Shown here piece after piece: positions 54,391 to 64,000 of a stretch of 64,000 bases of DNA. Each line of letters opens with the position of its first letter. Position 1 is the stretch's first letter. The position numbers were made by a program, and so were the translations under genes. Source of the DNA: Cryptomeria japonica. Lineage: Eukaryota; Streptophyta; Pinopsida; Cupressales; Cupressaceae. The notes beneath the pieces are model-generated. The model did no database searches. It had not been told where the DNA came from and worked only from the letters and a program-made list of their open reading frames with translations. The stretch is from positions 242,605,924-242,669,923 of the forward strand of contig NC_081409.1 of assembly GCF_030272615.1 (NCBI RefSeq). Direction: 5' to 3'.

Positions 54391-54890
54391 TTAGGCTTCA
54401 GACTCTTCAGAAAATGAGATTGATGGTGTAGCTAATCAGAAGGCTTCCAGGAAAAGGTCCACATATTGCTTTTTGTGAAATATTACCCTTCAATCTCACC
54501 AAAAAAAAAAAATCCTTTTAGGAGTGATGTTGGTTGTATGCTTGTTTTGAAAGTGTTTTTTGTTGGTTTTTTTTAAACACTTTTTTGTTATAAATACTGA
54601 ATTGCAAAATAGAGATCTGATATCTGAGACATTTGAATGTGTGTGATTTCAAGAATGACAGTATGTTAGATGTTCCAATCTTATTAGGCTTCAGACTCTT
54701 CAGAAAATGAGATTGATGGTGTAGCTAATCAGAAGGCTTCCAGGAAAAGGTCCACATATTGCTTTTTGTGAAATATTACCCTTCAATCTCACCAAAAAAA
54801 AAAAATCCTTTTAGGAGTGATGTTGGTTGCATGCTTGTTTTGAAAGTGTTTTTTGTTGGTTCTTTTTAAACACTTTTTTGTTATAAATAC
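54391..54890. repeat. 207-bp direct repeat, two copies 293 bp apart
   Basis: TTAGGCTTCAGACTCTTCAG begins copies at 54391 and 54684. Each runs through an A12 tract to GTTATAAATACT and they are nearly identical. Only 86 bp separate them, so this is a recent duplication. Confidence 0.95.
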
Positions 54891-54899
54891 TTAAAAGCG

Positions 54900-56680
54900 A
54901 AATGAAGCCCCTTCCAAGTGGGGACTAAATGTTTGATTATAAATATTAAATACAAAAAGTTCTTTCCTAAAGTATAGTGCCTTCTTATTGAAAAGTACAT
55001 ACAACAAAGCATAAGTTGATCGTCCTATTGAAGGCCTTTAATTCATGGAAAGCTTGGGCAATAGGCATCTAGTGGTTGAAGCCTATGCATCTGAATTATA
55101 AATGTGACTATCAAACGATATCACTCACAACTAGAAACAAGAATGTCTCCTCAAAGAAGCATGTTTTTTAGATAGAAAGTTTGAAGAGATTGCTTTTCAA
55201 CACTATTTTGGACAGGCCAATAAATTGGCGGACTTACTAGAATGTAGCAAATACCCTTCTCAACTATCATTAGTGATCCAAATCCCAAAAGAGGTCCCAA
55301 ATATAATCCTACCTTAGTGAAAGATAAGATAATAGAATATGCAAAGGAAAACACTACACGTTATTAACCATTACATATTGCCATGACGAGAAAGGGGTAA
55401 TGCATCGAACTAGGTTTTCCTAAAGTATTATCTATTATCCTATCCTCAAAGTGATATAAATTGAATAAATATATGTATAATACCATTACAAAATGTTACA
55501 GAGTCGTTGCAAAATGGCTAATATCCCTTGACAGGTGTCATCTGACCTTCCAAATTGTTGACAAATGGATTTTTCACGATTGACATTCCATTTCCATGGT
55601 TTTTACATGAAACATTGTGTAGATGCCATGTGTACGAGGTTGTTAACTAAGTAAAGGTCGCCATGAAGTTGACCAAGAAGCATTTACTGTAATTGGAACT
55701 TGTGCAGATCACTACAGATGCTTATACGAAATTTCATCAAGGTTACATAGCTAAGAAAAAGCATTGCATGTAGCCTTTAGTGGTTGCACATCTACACTTG
55801 GATCATTTGCCTTCTTTTCAGAAGCAACAATTCCCATCATGTCCTTGGTGAGTTATGGAAACTGAACAAGAAGCTATTGAGGATTGTACTATTTTGTTTG
55901 ATCTATGTACTGCCTGCCTTGAACACTTTAATCAAGTGATGATTGTCTTGATGTGTGTGAATAGCAATCATATGCATAGTTAAAGAAATTAAACTTAACA
56001 ATTACCTGGCAGACCCAAAAACCAAATAAACATGGGGAAAGACTTGGCAATAACCCAGCAGATTTTTCGAACACTAAAAACCACATAAGTTTATAAAAAT
56101 ATTCTTCAAAAAATATTACTACTTTCTTTCATATATATAGATCAAAATTCAAGTTCAATACACATCACAAACCAAAAAATGAGTTCAATACATACCAAAC
56201 TTCAAACTTTCTTCTACACGACTAAATTTAAAAAAGTCAGCCCTTGGGTATAGGCTGATTGTTAAGTCATCAAAAGACATGAATATTAGTTACAAGTTTG
56301 AAACGCCACAATGCCACTCAAAGTGTAGCTTCTAACTAAGGGATTATAGCGGCTATTGTAGGTTGTTGACACTATTATAAATACAATACTTGTCTATGAT
56401 GTCAATTCTCTCAATTACTTCTAAATTTTATAAAAGAAATAGAAAAGTCTATTGATGCGATGTAGGTGTCCTCAAAATGGATGGTATACCTTAAAATTTA
56501 CAAATAAAAGTTAGATAACGATGTAACAAGATCCTCTTGCATTGAAAATAATTGTCTACTCCCTTAACAATAAACTAAAAAGATTCAAAATAATGAAGAT
56601 GGCATTCTTTTATGATAATATTCCTCAAGCTAATAAATATTTCAAAAACAGAACCTAAAATGTTAGGACATCCTTGTTTA
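54900..56680. other. repeat-derived, no gene recognised
   Basis: A weak tRNA-like promoter pattern (TGATTGTTAAGTC at 56249, AGTTTGAAACGCC at 56295) could mark an old SINE. The rest is unassigned. Confidence 0.3.
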
Positions 56681-57080
56681 ACTATCCCATTTACAATTAT
56701 TTATAGCATTCCAAGAAAGAGATTGATAATATAATGTCACTAAAAAAATTAAAGGTTTATTTTGCTCACAAAAAAATGAACATGCTAATCTGCTGCCCTG
56801 ATAGCCAAGAAAGGAAAAGTGAAAATATTGAAAGGCATGCCACTGTGAGCAAGCCAAACCATTATGATGAAGTGACCATGTAGCAAACTAAGGGTATCCC
56901 TTTTACAATTACTTATAGGATTCCAAGAAAGAGATTGATACTATAATGTCACTAATAATATGAAGGGTTTATTTTGCTGACAAAAAAATGAGTATGCCAA
57001 TTTGCTATGCCCTGCCCTAATAGCAAAGAAAGCAGAAGAGAAAATATTGGAACACATGCCACCATGAGCAAGCCATACCA
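56681..57080. repeat. diverged 195-bp direct repeat, two copies
   Basis: TTCCAAGAAAGAGATTGATA lies at 56708 and 56912. The copies share flanking text for about 195 bp (TTTTACAATTA... to GAGCAAGCCA) at roughly 80-85% identity with a spacing of about 203 bp. Confidence 0.85.
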
Positions 57081-57284
57081 TCCCCAACATGAGAGCAAAC
57101 ATTCGAAGTTGAATGAAGCTAGAAAAAGGAGTTTTATAGCCTTGAAATTTTATGCTTGAATGCCTTCTTTTTAACTCTCTACAGAGTATAAAACCCATGA
57201 TTCCTCTTTGCAGTTGGACATAGTAAACGAGTCACCGTACAGACCCTATATAGTGGGAAATAGACAAAAAAAAGTTATATAATC

Positions 57285-57530
57285 GAGGGACATGTACCCA
57301 TCCAAAATAGGGCTGCTCCAATCGGAAACGTCCCAAATGATGTGGGGACAAGTCGAAACATCCCCAATTGTCCCATTAAAACAAAAAAATTTGGAAATAT
57401 CCCAGATTTTGCAAGAAGTGGTTGAGGACAGCTAGTAATCCCCAAGACGGGCAAATGACGCTTGGACATCCCCCAATCGCCCCAATGATGGCTAACCATC
57501 TCCTACAGCCCAACCATTGTAAAGTTGCAT
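57285..57530. mobile_element. degenerate hAT MITE fragment
   Basis: GACAGCTAG, CCCCAAGACGG and GGACATCCCCCAATCGCCC match, in the opposite orientation, the right-hand interior of the hAT copy at 48640-48750. The ends are decayed. Confidence 0.5.
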
Positions 57531-58436
57531 TTAAAAACAACACACAAGAATAATAAAAATAAAGAGGTGTGGCCCTGTTGATGTGTATTTTGTACACGAC
57601 CAAACACAGAATAAAATACCTAAAAGGTACCTTATCCTCTCTTGAACAAAGTTCCCGACTGCTGAAGATCTCGCCGAAGGATCAGTCGAGGCAACTCCAA
57701 GGTTCTGCTTTGTAGGATCTCTACTCGTGGATAAGCTCTTCGCAGTATGATGTGATTTTGCTGGAATCACAAGGGGACTTACACTCAATGACCTAAACGT
57801 CTGATTTGCTGGAATCACAAGTCCTATTAACTAACTAGAAGACAAACAAATGACAAAAGATGCGGGGTTTAGGACGTCTACTCTACTACCTAGAATGAGA
57901 GAAAATGGATGAATGACTAGGTGGAGTCCTACTGGGTTGGGTCTCACCATCAGGTTGAACAATTCAATACCAACTCAGTGCGATCTTCTAAGGGATGCTT
58001 CCAATATGTTCAAATCGTACACCATCTGACAATGATCACCATTCAAGATAATGTATGAACAATAGACGTGTAACGACTTAAGATTAAGCTCATTTTATGC
58101 CAGTTGACCACACAAGGCGCACTTACCATCAGTAAGAGGCTAGTGGTATGGACTAGACAGATTCCACACAGGTGCATTCAACAATTTTCTTCACTCAATT
58201 TAATCATCTATCATCAAAAATGAAGATTCAACAAGAGACCATGCACATTGCAAAGAAACAACACATTCCACCATATCTTCAATGAAAAGAAGTCTTTACA
58301 ATTAAGGCAACAATGTCTTGCCTTCTCTTCTTAATCTACTCTAATTGCTATTCTACTATTCTGGCCTCTATTACTAACTATTAACTATTAGCTATTATTG
58401 ACTAACTATTAGCCTTTACAAATGAGGAGCCAGGGC

Positions 58437-58443
58437 TTATATA
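58437..58443 (-). promoter_or_regulatory. TATA box of the 4.6-kb LTR
   Basis: TATATAA on the minus strand in the context GCTATATAAGCCC, about 540 bp downstream of the hairpin array in the inferred direction of transcription. Confidence 0.55.
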
Positions 58444-58980
58444 GCGCCCTCAATACAATTCAATGGCTCCGATCAATTTGAGATCAATGGCCGAGATTTT
58501 ACAATGAAAACCCTAATTAGGGTTTGTTACAACAAACTCAATTCTGGCCAATGAAATAATTGCATTATTTGGACACATGTCTTCTCTGGAATATTCGACC
58601 AATGGAGAACCGAGGTAGGTACATCGAAGTTTGTGCCATCTCCCATGAGTCAGGTACATTGAATCTGGACATGCTGAAGTGGACAAACCCGACTGGAGGA
58701 GTGATGACTGGGATGCCACCTTGTCTTTCCTTCAAATGTTGGACTGGAAAAGATCATCCTTGATGAGGCTAGGCTGGAGAAGGTCGTCCTTGTTGATGCT
58801 GGGCTGGAGAAGGTCGTCCTTGTCCTGGCCTGGTCTTCTTTCATCTGCCAAAACAAACCAAAAGATGATTAAGGACACATGATAAATTCATTTCAACATA
58901 GCATTTTCAACTTAAATCATCAACAAAAAGATATTAACATGAAACTTGCCCAAGATTTCTCCAGGAATAGACCCTATAAG

Positions 58981-61590
58981 AATTTCGCCCTGGACCCTTT
59001 GGAAGGGTCAGGAGCGAAATTCCAACTTTAGCTCAAAATTCACATTTTTGAAGGTCAAACATCTTTCCAAGGCATTCCAAATAGCTTTACTCACCCTAGT
59101 CCAGGCCTGACTTAGCACAAAATTTGGAGAAAAGGATGGTTTTAGTGTTTTTCGCTCTGGACCCTTTGGAAGGTCAGGAGCGAATTTCATGTTTTGAGCT
59201 CATTTCTTCATATTTGATGACTCTTGGCAATTCAAGGACATGCCTAAGGACACCTCCAATCTTGATCCACACTAAACTTGGCATAAATTTGAGGGAAAAT
59301 ATAGGTTTTGCACAATTTCGCCCTGGACCCTTTGGAAGGGTCAGGAGCGAATTTCACCCTTTGCTTGTTTATCCTCACTCAATTCCATTCTTTTCACTGT
59401 GCTTACTTGGACTCTCATCCTTGGATCCCTCTCCCATGCTTGCAACATTTTGTTTGACCTCAAAATGACTAGAAAAGAGAATTTCGCTAGAAATCATGGC
59501 TAGGGACAGGACCTATAATGAATTTCGCCCTAGACCCTTTGGAAGGGTCAGGAGCGAAATTCTTCCTCTAGCCCAAAATCATCATTTTTAGAGACAAAAA
59601 TCCATTCAAGGGCAATCTCAAGGGCTTCTATCATCTTTGTCTAGGCCTGGCTTGGCACAAATGTGAGAGAAATAGGTGGATTTTAGAATTTTGCTCTGGA
59701 CCCTCTGGAAGGGTTAGGAACGAATTTCTTAATTTAGGCTTATTCTTCCATCATTTCAAGTTGAATTCACCTCAAAAGGCTAGAAAACACTTCTCCTCTC
59801 ACATCTAACCCAAGTTTGACTTGATTTTGCAAAGGAAAATAGGTGGTTGAAGAATTTTCGCCCTGGACCCTTTGGAAGGGTCAGGAGCGATTTTCATCAT
59901 TTGGCTCAATTCCTTCAATCTTGATAATCATTGGCAATTTGGAGTCATTCCTAAGGCCTTCTTTAATCATGATCCATACTAGATTTGGCATGAAACTAAG
60001 GGAAAAGATAGGTTTTGCACAATTTCGCCCTGGACCCTTTGGAAGGGTCAGGAGCGAATTTCCCTTTCTAGACCAAAATCATCATTCTTTCAATCCCAAT
60101 CTTCTTTGCAAGGTAAAATCTCATCTCTCTTCGCCCTAGGAACAAGGTTTTAAGCTCAAGCAAGGTTAAAAATATAGGCTTGTAAGGAATTTCGCTCTGG
60201 ACCTTTTGGAAGGGTCAGGAGCGAAATTTCCTTCCTTGGCTAAAACACTCATTCCTCAACTCTTTCAAACATTCCCAAAGGCCACAACATGTTCATTCTC
60301 CCTTTCAACATGCCTTGGACATCAAAATTTGGTCGAACAAGGGAGGAAATGAGTCTTAGGTAGATTTTTGCTCTGGACCCTTTGGAAGGGTCGGGAGCGA
60401 AAATCTTGAGTTAGGCTTTGATTGCTCATTCTTCAAACTTCAATATTCTCTGGAGGCAAACATAGATCATTTTCCACCTAAGGAACAAGGTTTCAAGCCC
60501 AAACAAGGTAGCAAATGAGGTTTGTAAGGAATTTCGCTCTGGACCCTTTGGAAGGGTCAGGAGCGAAATTCTCTTTTGGGCTAAAATCTTGATCTTCCAA
60601 ATCATCCCACTCCCTCTCAAGGCAAGAACATACTAATTCCTCCATCATGCCAACGCCTAGCCAAAACAAGGAAAAAAACAAGAGATATAAGGATTTTCGC
60701 TCTGGACCCTTTGGAAGGGTCAGGAGCGAAAATCATGTTTTGAGCTTGATTCTTGACTTTTCCAACTCCAATCCTCTTTGAGAGGCAAGCATAAATCCTT
60801 TCTCTTGCATCTCCACCAAGATCCTGACTTTGGCTAGAGGGAAAATGAGTGCTTTCAAGAATTTCGCTCTGGACCCTTTGGAAGGGTCAGGAGCAAAATT
60901 CACTTTTTAGGCTAGAATCCTTCATTTTTTTTACCTCCAAACACTCTCAAAGGCAAGATCATGTCCATTTCCCCTTTCAACATGCTTTGGACATCACAAT
61001 TTGGTCAAATAGGGAAGGAAATGAGGTCTAGGAGGATTTTCGCTCTAGACCCTTCGGAAGGGTCAGGAGCGAAAATCATGATTTGGGCTTGATTCTTCCT
61101 TTTCAAAACACTTCTCAAGGCAAGAACACATCAAGACTCACACACAATGTCTAATAAACCAACGCCCATCCAAAACAAGGAAGGAAAATGAGGGTTATAA
61201 GGATTTTCGCTCTGGACCCTTTGGAAGGGTCAGTTGCGAAATTCTTCTCCCAAGCTAGAATCCATCATCCCAAGGTCTAAAATCTCTTCTCCAAGGCAAA
61301 GTTGCATCAAGCCTTCTCAATTATGCCTCAAAAGTCTACAAACTTGGTCAAGCTAAGGAGAAAAATAGAGGAAATATGAATTTCGCTCTGGACCCTTTGG
61401 AAGGGTCAAGAGTGAAATTCACCTTAGGCCATGATCCTGACTTCATTTTTTCGCATTTCTTCATTCAAACAAGTGCTTTTGCCTTCATTCAAGCCTAGGA
61501 ATGCGTTAGTTCTAGGTTTTGGTCAAAGTAGAATGTCTTATGGAGAATTTCGCTCTGGACCCTTTGGAAGGGTCAAGAGCGAAATTTGAC
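58981..61590. repeat. 16-copy hairpin array with about 168-bp period
   Basis: A near-palindromic core of about 41 bp, with the centre GGACCCTTTGGAAGGGTC between TTTCGCTCT and AGGAGCGAAA, starts at about 58981, 59150, 59315, 59521, 59689, 59853, 60021, 60188, 60364, 60529, 60692, 60860, 61035, 61203, 61379 and 61545. Fourteen of 15 intervals are 163-176 bp and one is 206. The sequence between cores is far more diverged, although phrases such as CCTGGCTTGGCACAAA and AAACAAGGAAG recur. The core is highly conserved relative to its spacers. Confidence 0.95.
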
Positions 61591-62146
61591 TTTTTGAACT
61601 CTCCGTCAAGATCATTTTATGGAATATAACATTTAAGTATAAGTTCTTATACTTTAAGTTATATTCCATATATACTTTCAAGATGTTTGAGAGTGGTTTC
61701 GGACCTCCAAGAGTTATATTGCAAAATCTAGTTTTTGGAGGATTCTTCAGTTTTCCAGACAGCCAAATTTCAGGATCAGGACATTCCAGACTTAGCCAAA
61801 TTTCAGGGCATTTAAAGATCAGGATGACATTTCAAACTTCATCACTCACCAACTCGACCTAGCTCGGACCTTCAAGAATGATACCCACTCACAAAGCAAG
61901 ACACAATTAGCAACGAGAGCAAAACCAGGCCCTAAGGAAGACTCTCAACGAAACCCTAATTCTGGGACCCTGTGGACTCACCCTAGCTCAAGCAAAGCCT
62001 GCAATCCAACGATCCCCTCGATAGCACTCATCCTGCAAATGCTAACAGACAAAACCCTAAAAGACCTAGAAAACAAACCCTAGAAAGCAAAAAGAAAGGG
62101 TCCCCATTTGCAATGGGGCGATGTGTGAATACGTCACAACAGGCCC

Positions 62147-63400
62147 CCATACCCCTTTGCAAAAAACCTAAACCTAAAAACAACATTAAAACATTCAAAT
62201 CAAAAAATAGCTCAATGTGTCATTACACAAATTGTGAACAAATGAAGAAAGAAGAGCACAATTAAGGGATAACTAACTGAAAGAAGGAAAGAGAAGTGAG
62301 CAAAGGATAAACATGTTGGTTCTAAATTTTGTATACCTCAATAGCTGTACAAAATTGTGGATTTCAGCCACAGCGTGTGAATAAATACTCTCCTAATTCT
62401 AAGGGAAGGCTCACCCTATCTAAATTAATAAAAAAAGATGGGACAACAGTTTTCCTTCTTCTTTCAAGAAAAACTATATTCTTTCCTGTTCACAAAAAAT
62501 AATAGCAATTAAAAGCAAATATCAGTAATAACTTGTACCATGAAATAAGAAAGAGGAAATGAAGTTTCCTGAAAAACCCAAAGATTTTCGTCACTTCCTC
62601 CGAAATGGGAAAACAATATCAAGCTCAAAGTCTTGAATATCTACGATCTTATCAACCCTTTGTAATGATAATTTTCAGAACTAAATGCAATATATAGCAG
62701 CACAAAGTCTGCAAATAGAAAGCACTTCTAAAACTAATCTATTTGAGAATCTATCACAAACACAAAGTCTTGAGATACTTCTCAATTCTAATTGTAATTC
62801 CTAAACTAATTTCACTCCCAATAGCTGCAACACAAAGTCTGCAATTAAATGAAGTGAAGCTCTTTCTAACAGCCTTCCACAATCTTCAAAATAAACACAA
62901 AGATATATCCCAAAATGACATAAGAATACAAAGGGATAAAGCGAGACTTCAACACAAAGTCTGAAATTTCTCACTTCTCTTGTGTTAATCAAAGATAGCA
63001 AATTTACAACTATAAAGCTCAAAGTCTTTATGAGTAGAAAATCTTGTAGAGTTTCCTTGCTTTCCAAAAGATAAAAGATACACTAGACCCCCTCAAGTAT
63101 TTATAGGAGACAGGTCTTGAGAAAAAGGTGGGAGGATCCCAACTAACTTAAGAAATTCTCTCAACCACCATGACTTATTCAACCTAACTAAGACTTGTTC
63201 AAGATTACAAGTCCTATTCTAAATTGACTTGTAATCAGCTTACTTGTAATTACAAGGGTGCAAGTGATCACCTTACAATTAAAAAAGTGTTTCTACAAGT
63301 AAACTTGTCAAAAGGAAAACTACAATTCAGAAATTACAATTCTCAAATATTAAATAAGTGTTGAAAACACTTATACAGTAGCATGTTTGATCATGTACTC
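62147..63400. other. repeat-derived with spaced CAAAGTCT motifs
   Basis: No gene. (A)CA(C)AAAGTCT or CTCAAAGTCTT occurs at about 62620, 62703, 62762, 62832, 62954 and 63019, irregularly spaced. It may be LTR/UTR sequence belonging with the minus-strand ORF at 63401-63988, which would place it downstream of that ORF. Confidence 0.4.
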
Positions 63401-63988
63401 TTAAAACTTTTGAATAATTCCTTGTAGCTCATGAGTGTTCTTAGCAACAATCACTGTTTTGACAATAACATCGCTGCAACCAAGAATTGTAGAGCTGTGC
63501 TTCTCAAGAGTGGACTGGATTTCCTGCAAGAAGATTCGGTATTTCACCAAAGCTTGAATCGATGGAGCTGAAAATTGTTCATTCATCCATTCTTGATTAA
63601 TCTTCCTCTTCAAATCTGTGAGAACCTCCTCTTCTGGCAACAACTCTCCATTCCGATTCATTACATTACAAGAACATTTCTCGCAACGAGAAACAACATC
63701 TTGCAATACTTCGGTGCGCAATCCCACACCTTCATAAATTTCTTCAATGAGTGCCTTTAGAACAGGGGCTTTATTCTCTAGAAGTTCTCCAAATTCTAGA
63801 TACACGATTCTAGAAGAAATGATGCCATTCTCTTGAAGAACATTCAACTTTTCTTGTGGCATCTTGTCCCGAACTTTCAAGTTTCTCTCAATCCTTTCCA
63901 GATTCTGTTTGAAAGCTTCCGAAGTCTGGTTTAAATTTTCTTTAATGGTCTCCAACTTGACCATTACTTGAAACACATCCTTCAACAT
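63401..63988 (-). CDS. unidentified 195-codon ORF, possibly retroelement accessory protein
   Basis: The protein starts MLKDVFQVMVKLETIKENLN and is largely helical. It has a coiled-coil N-terminal half and a CEKCSCNVMNRNGELLPEEE segment with a CxxCxC cluster, and ends HELQGIIQKF. The frame stays open past the chosen Met to the window edge, and TACTCAG just upstream could be a splice acceptor, so it may be the 3' end of a longer gene. It is not part of NRPA2. No family recognised. The long clean frame amid decayed repeats suggests a young element or a real exon. Confidence 0.4.
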   Translation of the reverse strand: MLKDVFQVMVKLETIKENLNQTSEAFKQNLERIERNLKVRDKMPQEKLNVLQENGIISSRIVYLEFGELLENKAPVLKALIEEIYEGVGLRTEVLQDVVSRCEKCSCNVMNRNGELLPEEEVLTDLKRKINQEWMNEQFSAPSIQALVKYRIFLQEIQSTLEKHSSTILGCSDVIVKTVIVAKNTHELQGIIQKF

Positions 63989-64000
63989 CTGAGTACATAG

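Larger units (their letters stand above)
57576..62141 (-). mobile_element. giant solo LTR, 4.6 kb, with hairpin array
   Basis: 4,566 bp from TGTTGATGTG to CGTCACAACA, flanked by a perfect 5-bp duplication GGCCC (57571-57575 and 62142-62146). The termini and the CACAAGGGGACTTAC block (about 57768) match the 3.2-kb solo LTR at 10077-13246. TATATAA on the minus strand at 58437-58443 indicates minus orientation: U3 62141 to about 58440, R/U5 about 0.87 kb. No retroviral genes lie within. The U3 is dominated by the 16-unit hairpin array. Confidence 0.88.

Noticed and set aside
52627-57570. Upstream NRPA2 exon carrying the KAVV-R segment
   Set aside because: Looked for on the minus strand by motif and splice signals and not found. 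The exon probably lies beyond the window.
58981-61590. CRISPR-like array (repeats with variable spacers)
   Set aside because: The period is 168 bp, spacers are themselves related, and the context is a plant LTR. CRISPR arrays have shorter, fixed-length spacers and occur in prokaryotes.

Overview
The window is nuclear DNA of a seed plant with a large, repeat-rich genome, most likely a gymnosperm/conifer. This rests on a conserved nuclear gene split by very long introns, Ty1/copia and Ty3/gypsy retrotransposons in many decay states, LTR families several kb long, and plant hAT transposons. I cannot name the species.

Host gene: the only intact conventional gene is NRPA2, the second-largest subunit of RNA polymerase I, on the minus strand. 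Twelve exons are recognisable between 52626 and 1227. They encode about 456 consecutive residues with intact reading phase and no stops. The N-terminal exons lie above 52626, probably outside the window or beyond an intron of more than 11 kb. The C-terminal exons lie below position 1. The exons form three clusters (52.6-49.8 kb, 46.8-46.3 kb, 2.6-1.2 kb) plus a lone exon at 18.9 kb. Two introns are giant: 27,377 bp (18925-46301) and 16,222 bp (2587-18808).

Region by region: 1-1.2 kb holds a LINE RNase H remnant and intron. Exons lie at 1.2-2.6 kb. The 16-kb intron holds a degenerate coiled-coil ORF (3.4-5.0 kb), a CATA-type microsatellite, a hAT non-autonomous element with perfect 8-bp target duplication (6176-7012), a region between 11-bp direct repeats (7068-9710), a 3.2-kb solo LTR with duplication GTATC (10077-13246), a GT microsatellite, and a decayed hAT transposase (14.5-17.4 kb) with a second hAT MITE in its tail. 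The 27-kb intron holds gypsy-type remnants (19.2-20.2 kb), unclassified LTR-like sequence (20.8-27.1 kb), and a circularly permuted Copia copy (about 28.4-44.4 kb). A complete but decayed Ty3/gypsy element (30467-40132, duplication AAGGA) sits inside that Copia. Around the 5' exon clusters are a tRNA-derived SINE and a third hAT MITE (48165-48861). From 52.6 kb to the end are a probable LINE ORF1 remnant, local duplications, a 4.6-kb solo LTR with duplication GGCCC (57576-62141) and an unidentified 195-codon minus-strand ORF.

Most unusual signal: the 4.6-kb solo LTR carries 16 copies of a near-palindromic 41-bp hairpin at a regular spacing of about 168 bp, upstream of its own TATA box. The related 3.2-kb solo LTR has nearly the same ends but a different internal repeat patch, so this LTR family appears to exchange or evolve U3 arrays quickly.
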